From assembly GCA_020692235.1 (NCBI GenBank), contig JAIMKU010000011.1, positions 1 through 43,115 on the forward strand: DNA of 43,115 nt, written 5' to 3'. The notes under the pieces are model-generated. The model saw only the letters and a list, made by a program, of their open reading frames with translations, was not told the origin of the DNA and made no database searches. This document shows, piece after piece, positions 38,513-43,115 of the stretch. The DNA is from Hydrogenophilus sp. GTDB taxonomy: Bacteria > Pseudomonadota > Gammaproteobacteria > Burkholderiales > Thiobacillaceae. Both the position numbers and the translations under genes were made by a program. The stretch's first letter is position 1. Each line of letters starts with the position of its first letter.

Positions 38513-38902
38513 ATGAGCAAAGCGAAACCCTTCCCTATCCCGGTGCGCCCCGCGCCAGAACCCTCCGAGACCGAGCAGGACCTCGCCGCGTCGGCCTGCG
38601 CCGGTAGCGAGCCCTATGCCCTGATGGTGCTGGGCGACTCCATGGTCCCGGAATTCGTCGAGGGTGAGATCATCGTGGTCGAGCCGGATGGCATCGCCAA
38701 GGATGGCGCCTATGTGGTGGCCTGGGCCAACGAGGAATACATCTTCCGGCAACTGGTACGAAACAAAGAGGGCTGGATGCTCAAGCCGCTCAACCCGCTG
38801 TATCCCAACATCCCGGTCGACGACGTCAAGGAAACGGTGAAGGGCGTGGTGGTGTTGAAAAAGAAGCCTGGACGGCGCAGGGAAGCGAAGCGCTACGACT
38901 GA
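38513..38902 (+). CDS. Small S24/LexA-type protein without DNA-binding domain
   Basis: A 129-residue protein consisting mainly of a LexA-like S24 peptidase fold. The catalytic Ser motif is present: [20 protein letters not shown] (Ser about residue 43). The catalytic Lys of LexA-type proteins aligns with Arg in YIFRQL, so self-cleavage may be lost. No helix-turn-helix precedes it, and the C-terminus is very basic ([12 protein letters not shown]). It starts directly at the mutL stop and lies 4 bases before miaA, so it is co-transcribed with repair and tRNA-modification genes. Confidence 0.85.
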   Translation: MSKAKPFPIPVRPAPEPSETEQDLAASACAGSEPYALMVLGDSMVPEFVEGEIIVVEPDGIAKDGAYVVAWANEEYIFRQLVRNKEGWMLKPLNPLYPNIPVDDVKETVKGVVVLKKKPGRRREAKRYD

Positions 38903-38906
38903 GACG

Positions 38907-39854
38907 ATGCCGACACCGGAGCGACTGCCGCCGGCAATCTTTCTAATGGGCCCCACCGCCTGCGGCAAGACCGACCTGGCGGTGACCCTGGCGGCGCGCT
39001 TTCCGCTGGAGGTTGTCAGCGTCGATTCGGCCCTGGTCTATCGGGACATGGACATCGGCACGGCCAAGCCGGACGCGGCTACCCTGGCCGCCTGCCCGCA
39101 CCATCTGATCGACATTGTGGCCCCCACCGAGACCTACTCTGCCGGCCGTTTTCGTGCCGATGCCCTGGCGCTCATGGCGGACATCGTCGCGCGCGGCAGG
39201 GTGCCGCTGCTGGTGGGCGGCACCCTGCTTTATTTCAAGGCCCTGAAAGACGGTCTGGACGCATTACCCAAGGCCGACCCGGCGATACGCGCGGAACTGC
39301 TCGCACGGGCGGCCGCAGAGGGTTATCCGGCGCTGCACGCCGAACTGGCCCGGTTTGATCCGGCATCGGCGGCGCGAATTCAGGCCAATGACAGTCAGCG
39401 CATCCAACGCGCCCTGGAGGTGTACCGGGTATCCGGCCGGCCCTTGTCCGAACTACGGTCCGGGGCGGGAAACGCAGCGTTGCCCTACCGCCTGATCGAG
39501 ATCGCCCTCATGCCATCCGATCGGGCGGCGCTGCACAAGCGTATCGAGGCTCGTTTCCGTGCCATGCTCGCGGCGGGATTCTTGGCCGAGGTACGGTATT
39601 TGCGCGAACGCTATGCACTGACCCCGGATATGGCTGCCATGCGCAGTGTCGGCTATCGTCAGGCCTGGCGCTTCCTGGATGGCGAGATTGACGAAATACA
39701 GTTGTACGAGACCGGCGCGGCAGCGACCCGCCAGTTGGCCAAGCGCCAGATCACCTGGCTGCGTGGTTGGCAGGGAGCCACGCTGTTCGATTGCCTGCAG
39801 GCCGACCATGCGGATCGGGTAGCCGACTGGTTGAGCGAGCAGTTAATAGCTTAA
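38907..39854 (+). CDS. miaA: tRNA dimethylallyltransferase MiaA
   Basis: A 315-residue MiaA, which adds dimethylallyl to A37 of tRNAs reading UNN codons. The P-loop [12 protein letters not shown], then [36 protein letters not shown] and [11 protein letters not shown] are the family hallmarks. Full length. The mutL-x-miaA order is a variant of the common mutL-miaA-hfq arrangement; hfq is not present here. It ends 4 bp into the convergent gene on the other strand. Confidence 0.96.
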   Translation: MPTPERLPPAIFLMGPTACGKTDLAVTLAARFPLEVVSVDSALVYRDMDIGTAKPDAATLAACPHHLIDIVAPTETYSAGRFRADALALMADIVARGRVPLLVGGTLLYFKALKDGLDALPKADPAIRAELLARAAAEGYPALHAELARFDPASAARIQANDSQRIQRALEVYRVSGRPLSELRSGAGNAALPYRLIEIALMPSDRAALHKRIEARFRAMLAAGFLAEVRYLRERYALTPDMAAMRSVGYRQAWRFLDGEIDEIQLYETGAAATRQLAKRQITWLRGWQGATLFDCLQADHADRVADWLSEQLIA

Positions 39855-40219
39855 AACAGGGCGGCCCGCAGCGAGGCCAATTCTTCCTTGGCTTGTGCCA
39901 GAATTTCCGTTTGCGCCTCGGCGGTCAGCAGGTCTTCCGAAATCGAGCGAGGGTTGCTGGCGCGCAGATCTGCCGGCGCCCAGTCGGCGATCTGCTGGCC
40001 CAGATAGTCGGCGCAGGCCAGCAGCGAGGTCCAGTTGGTGAGGCTTGTATAGGTGGCTGCGGCCTCGTGATCCTGCACTGCGGTAAGGATGTCATCGGTT
40101 TGGTTCATGGTCGATAGCAGGGCATGACCGATGCCGTCGTGCCACTGAAACACCAGCCCCAATCGGGTTGCTTTGTCCAGGTATTCATGTGCTACCGGGG
40201 CAAACCGCTCAAGGCTCAA
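39851..40219 (-). CDS. Unknown protein downstream of xseA
   Basis: A frame of about 122 residues, mostly helical, without a family I recognise ([35 protein letters not shown]). It overlaps the xseA stop by 11 bp if the TTG at 40219 is the start; no ATG lies near the N-terminus. Base composition and codon use look normal for the region. It ends tail to tail with miaA. Confidence 0.6.
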   Translation of the reverse strand: MSLERFAPVAHEYLDKATRLGLVFQWHDGIGHALLSTMNQTDDILTAVQDHEAAATYTSLTNWTSLLACADYLGQQIADWAPADLRASNPRSISEDLLTAEAQTEILAQAKEELASLRAALF

Positions 40220-41543
40220 GCTCGATGACTCGCGCCCTCAATTGGCCTTGGGCCAGGGTGACCGCGATTGCCTCGCCCTCGGTCGCCTGACGGCTGTCCG
40301 TCAAGAGGTCGCCGGCCTGATTCCGGACGATGCTATAACCTCGCGCCAGGACCGCCCGCGGGTTCAGGTGGACAAGCTGGGCCGCCAGGGAATCCAGCCG
40401 GTCGGCCCGGCGCCGAAGCCCGACTCGATATAGATAATCCAGACGGTGGCGTAACTCGGTCAGGCGTTCGATGTTCCGGCCAAAACTGGGCCTGCTGGCA
40501 GCCAGCCGTTCGATCAAGCGCTCGCCAAGCAGGCGGCAATAGGCCAGCTTGGTCTGTTTGGCCAGCGCCAGGCGTTGACTCAAATGAGCGATCTGGCGCG
40601 ACTGGTCCGCCAATCGGGCGCCCGGATGTTGCAGTCGACGACTTAGACCATCCAGGTGTTGGCCGAGAAAGTCCAGACGGCGGCGCATATCCAGGGCCAA
40701 GACGCGACCGGATCGGGCCACTTGCAGTAACAGCGCGTCCCGATCCGGGGTCGCCAACTGCGCCGCGCCAGTCGGCGTCGGCGCACGCAGGTCGGCGACA
40801 AAATCGGCGATGGTGAAATCGGTCTCATGGCCGATCCCGGACACCACTGGCAGTGGGCAAGCCGCGATCGCCCGCGCCACCCCTTCATCGTTGAAGACCC
40901 ACAGATCCTCGATGCCGCCGCCGCCCCGCACCACCAGCAAGACATCGCACTCCAGACGGACACCGGCCACGCCTATGGCGGTGGTGATCCGCCCCGCTGC
41001 ATCGGCGCCCTGCACTGGGGTCGGGTACAACACCACGCGCGCCAAAGGCCAGCGCCGCTTCAGCGTCGTCAAGACATCCCGGAGCGCGGCGGCGCGCGCT
41101 GAGGTCACCACCCCGATGCAGGCCGGCAGCTCTGGCATGGCGCGCTTTCTGGCTGGATCGAACAGGCCTTCCTGTTCCAGCTTTTCCTTGAGTCGCTGAA
41201 AGGCCTCGAACAAGGCCCCCAAGCCCGCCCGGCGCATCGCCTCGACCGTGAGCTGAAACTCGCCGCGCGGTTCATACACGCTCGCCTGAGCACGTACCTC
41301 CACCTGCATCCCATTGTCCGGCCGCCAGTCCACGAACTGATTGCGGTTGCGGAACATCGCGCAGCGCACGCTGGCGTTTGCGTCCTTCAGGGTGAAATAC
41401 CAATGGCCCGACGGCGCCCGGGTCAGATTTGAAATCTCGCCGCTGATCCAGGCGCTGGGCAAGGCACGCTCGATCGCCAATCGCGCCATGCGATTGAGTT
41501 CCGAGACGGTGAGGACAGGTGGGCTGGATTCGAGTGCGAACAT
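40209..41543 (-). CDS. xseA: Exodeoxyribonuclease VII large subunit
   Basis: A 444-residue XseA. The N-terminal OB fold (LTVSELNRMARLAIERAL, WISGEISNLTRAPSGHWYF) and the catalytic core (GVVTSARAAALRDVLTTL, VVRGGGGIEDLWVFNDE, PVVSGIGHETDFTIADFVAD, RAPTPTGAAQLA) are complete, with the coiled-coil C-terminus. I use the ATG at 41543 (MFALESSPPVLTVSELN) rather than the frame's earlier start. The small subunit xseB is not adjacent. Confidence 0.96.
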   Translation of the reverse strand: MFALESSPPVLTVSELNRMARLAIERALPSAWISGEISNLTRAPSGHWYFTLKDANASVRCAMFRNRNQFVDWRPDNGMQVEVRAQASVYEPRGEFQLTVEAMRRAGLGALFEAFQRLKEKLEQEGLFDPARKRAMPELPACIGVVTSARAAALRDVLTTLKRRWPLARVVLYPTPVQGADAAGRITTAIGVAGVRLECDVLLVVRGGGGIEDLWVFNDEGVARAIAACPLPVVSGIGHETDFTIADFVADLRAPTPTGAAQLATPDRDALLLQVARSGRVLALDMRRRLDFLGQHLDGLSRRLQHPGARLADQSRQIAHLSQRLALAKQTKLAYCRLLGERLIERLAASRPSFGRNIERLTELRHRLDYLYRVGLRRRADRLDSLAAQLVHLNPRAVLARGYSIVRNQAGDLLTDSRQATEGEAIAVTLAQGQLRARVIELEP

Positions 41544-41593
41544 GACGGCCTTGGGGTTATCCGGGCACAGATTAATGGAACGACCCGCTGGGT

Positions 41594-41920
41594 TCAATCG
41601 CCGGGCCGCATCGTCACGTTGTTAGCACTGTGTCGCCGAAAGGCGGCGAACAAGCCTAGGTCGTAGACGATCTTCAAGATTCCGCAGGCCGCCAACGGCG
41701 CGGCCAGCCAGCCGGCGGCGAACAACGCGCCGCCCAGGGTGGCGAAGGCCGAACCGAGCAGGGTCGCCGAGCTGAGTATGCCAACCTGCCAGGTGGCCAT
41801 GCCCAAGGCCAGTAGATAGGCCGGCAGCAGCACCGCCACATAGCCATCGGCCAACGCCCGCAGGGCGCGGGCAATGAGCAGGAAGCGCGCCTCGGGGGCG
41901 GCGCCGGCGGGTAGGATCAC
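41594..41920 (-). pseudogene. MFS transporter remnant with a large internal deletion
   Basis: A 108-residue frame starting at GTG 41920, overlapping the ChrB-like stop (GTGA). Residues about 11-62 (RFLLIARALRALADGYVAVL...SATLLGSAFATLG) match the first two membrane segments of a major-facilitator transporter. They are joined directly to what looks like the last segment (LAACGILKIVYDLGLFAAFR). About ten membrane helices are missing, so it cannot transport. The join is near residue 63. Confidence 0.75.
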
Positions 41921-42336
41921 GAGTCGGCGCACCAGGCATAGAGCGCGTCGTAGATCACCATGCCGTGCTTCAGTATCTCGTGGTCGTCGCCGAAGTTGCG
42001 CGATAGGCCCCTGGAAATCGCCAGCAGGCCGGCGGCTTCCGGCGCCAGATGCGGCGCGCCGCAATCGGCGCCGCGCACGATCAGGGCGAGTTTGAGCAGG
42101 GCCGGGTCGGTCAGTTTATGTTTGGCGATAAAGGCGTCGAAGCTGCACCGGTCACCGTGGTGGCCGTATTCCACGCCGGGGATGTCATAGGCTGTGGCGC
42201 CGGTTTCGGCCGCCACCTTCAGCACCTCCTCGCCCGGCACGTAGAGAAACTCCGGGTCGGCGTCGATGAAGCGGGCGATCAGCCAGGGGCAGGCGATGCG
42301 GTCGATCTTGGGGCGTTCGCGGGTGACCCATTTCAT
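41917..42336 (-). CDS. ChrB-type chromate resistance protein (C-terminal domain only)
   Basis: A 139-residue protein corresponding to the conserved C-terminal domain of ChrB (KWVTRERPKIDRIACPWLIARF, PEFLYVPGEEV, DIPGVEYGHHGDRCSFDAF). ChrB is a chromate-resistance and regulatory protein. It appears intact. It lies between a broken chrA and a broken MFS gene, in one leftward operon with a second ChrB-like gene upstream. Confidence 0.85.
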   Translation of the reverse strand: MKWVTRERPKIDRIACPWLIARFIDADPEFLYVPGEEVLKVAAETGATAYDIPGVEYGHHGDRCSFDAFIAKHKLTDPALLKLALIVRGADCGAPHLAPEAAGLLAISRGLSRNFGDDHEILKHGMVIYDALYAWCADS

Positions 42337-42338
42337 GT

Positions 42339-42600
42339 TCAGGCGCCCATGGCGAAGGTGTAAACTAGGCCCACCGCCGCGCAGGCGGCGATGACCCGCA
42401 TGATGTCCTGCTTGTACCGCCACAGGGCGATGAAGGCCACCACCATAATCAGCGGGCCGGGCGTGGTCTCGCCCAGGGCCAGGCCGTCCATCATCTGTGG
42501 GCCGGTGAGCCACTGGTAATGCTCGACGCCGCCCTGATAGACATAGAAATGAGGGATGGGCGGGGCGCACCATATCTGTCGACTCTGTCGTCTCGCTCAT
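42339..42600 (-). pseudogene. chrA: chrA (chromate transporter) remnant
   Basis: The ATG at 42600 overlaps the upstream ChrB-like stop (ATGA) and begins MSETTESTD, but that frame runs on without homology. A second frame reads GGVEHYQWLTGPQMMDGLAL and GETTPGPLIMVVAF, a clear chromate-transporter segment, then jumps to a last helix (DIMRVIAACAAVGLVYTF) and stops at 42339. Most of the roughly 400-residue transporter is missing and the start is out of frame. Confidence 0.8.
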
Positions 42601-43115
42601 GTTGGTTCTCCTGTTTTGAAATTTAGGGTTATCCCGTCGAAAACGCCGCCGGCGGCCACGAGCAGCGCATCGTCATCCGGCAAACTGGCGCGCAGCCCGC
42701 CCAGCACCATCTCCAGCCCCGCCGCTTCCGCCACCGGCAGTCCCCCGACGTCGAGACAATGCACCAGCGTTGCCAACTTCATCAGGGCGGGGTTGGTTTC
42801 CAGCCCGAAACTCGCCAGCAACACCTCGAACGTCACGCGCTGGTCGACGTGGGTGAATTCGGCGCCGTCAAAGTCAAAACCCAGTGCCTCGGTGGGGCAA
42901 TTGGCGGGTGCGGTAAGCCAAAGAAAGCGCGCCTCCGGGTCGATGAAACGGCGAATCAGCCAGGCCGAGGCGAGGCGGTCCACCCAGGGGCGCTTACGGG
43001 TAGCCCAGGTCCGGCCACGATAGTCAGCGATATCGAGATGCGGGATTTCAGTCTGGCGCGGTGTCGGTTCGTCCGGCGACTGTTTGGCCAGAATACGGTG
43101 TTCCAGTGTGTCCAG
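42597..43115 (-). CDS. ChrB-like chromate resistance protein, partial at the window edge
   Basis: The frame is open to the right edge of the window; the visible 172 residues are the C-terminal part. It has the ChrB domain pattern (TWATRKRPWVDRLASAWLIR, FIDPEARFLWLT, GAEFTHVDQRVTFEVLL) and overlaps the chrA remnant by 4 bp. It is a paralogue of the 41917-42336 protein, much diverged. The start lies outside the window. Confidence 0.85.
   Translation of the reverse strand: MDTLEHRILAKQSPDEPTPRQTEIPHLDIADYRGRTWATRKRPWVDRLASAWLIRRFIDPEARFLWLTAPANCPTEALGFDFDGAEFTHVDQRVTFEVLLASFGLETNPALMKLATLVHCLDVGGLPVAEAAGLEMVLGGLRASLPDDDALLVAAGGVFDGITLNFKTGEPT

Overview
The window is high-GC chromosomal DNA of a sulfur-oxidising proteobacterium. 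The main evidence is a complete reverse (oxidative) dissimilatory sulfite reductase cluster. It includes dsrEFH and dsrL, which are typical of sulfur oxidisers rather than sulfate reducers, and dsrN, dsrR and a siroheme synthase. The housekeeping genes (valS, mutL, miaA, xseA) look beta- or gammaproteobacterial. I cannot name the species from sequence alone.

Bases 1-15301 hold a type III-B (Cmr) CRISPR-Cas locus read leftward: a CARF ring-nuclease-like gene, cmr1, cmr2/cas10, cmr3, a RhuM-Fic gene, cmr4, cmr5, cmr6, csx16, a CARF-HEPN RNase (csx1-like), cas6, a small membrane-anchored SAVED-like gene, a second cas2, cas1, cas2, and then the leader-proximal end of the repeat array. Cas10 keeps its GGDD cyclase motif. 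The locus therefore reads as a cyclic-oligoadenylate signalling system with one clear RNase effector, one probable membrane effector (SAVED), up to two signal-degrading proteins, and an unexpected Fic-domain gene inside the Cmr operon. The same 39-bp palindromic repeat has inserted into cmr6 and cmr1 in the same reading frame.

Bases 15500-18416 carry valS (rightward) and a REP-like palindromic repeat cluster shared as terminator with the convergent cysG. Bases 18417-32781 are the sulfur-oxidation cluster, read leftward: dsrA-B-E-F-H-C-M-K-L-J-O-P-N-R-cysG. DsrEFH and DsrC relay sulfur, DsrAB oxidises it to sulfite, DsrL and the DsrMKJOP membrane complex handle electrons, and DsrN and CysG make the siroheme-type cofactor. 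Imperfect or perfect hairpins lie at the A/B, B/E, C/M and P/N junctions.

Bases 33046-36392 run rightward, divergent from dsrA: a small conserved protein, a Cas6/Cmx6-family (CRISPR RNA endonuclease fold) protein with no array beside it, a DsrC-like protein lacking both redox cysteines, a mercaptopyruvate-type sulfurtransferase, an unknown protein and a wrecked TauD-like dioxygenase. The Cas6-like protein beside a hairpin-rich dsr operon is the most intriguing arrangement here.

Bases 36419-41543 are an orphan HicA-like gene, mutL, a tiny S24/LexA-type protein without a DNA-binding domain, miaA, an unknown gene and xseA. Bases 41594-43115 are a decayed chromate-resistance-type cluster: an MFS remnant, an intact ChrB-like protein, a chrA remnant and a second ChrB-like gene that runs off the window. 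No tRNA or rRNA gene was seen, and no stretch longer than about 300 bases lacks a gene.
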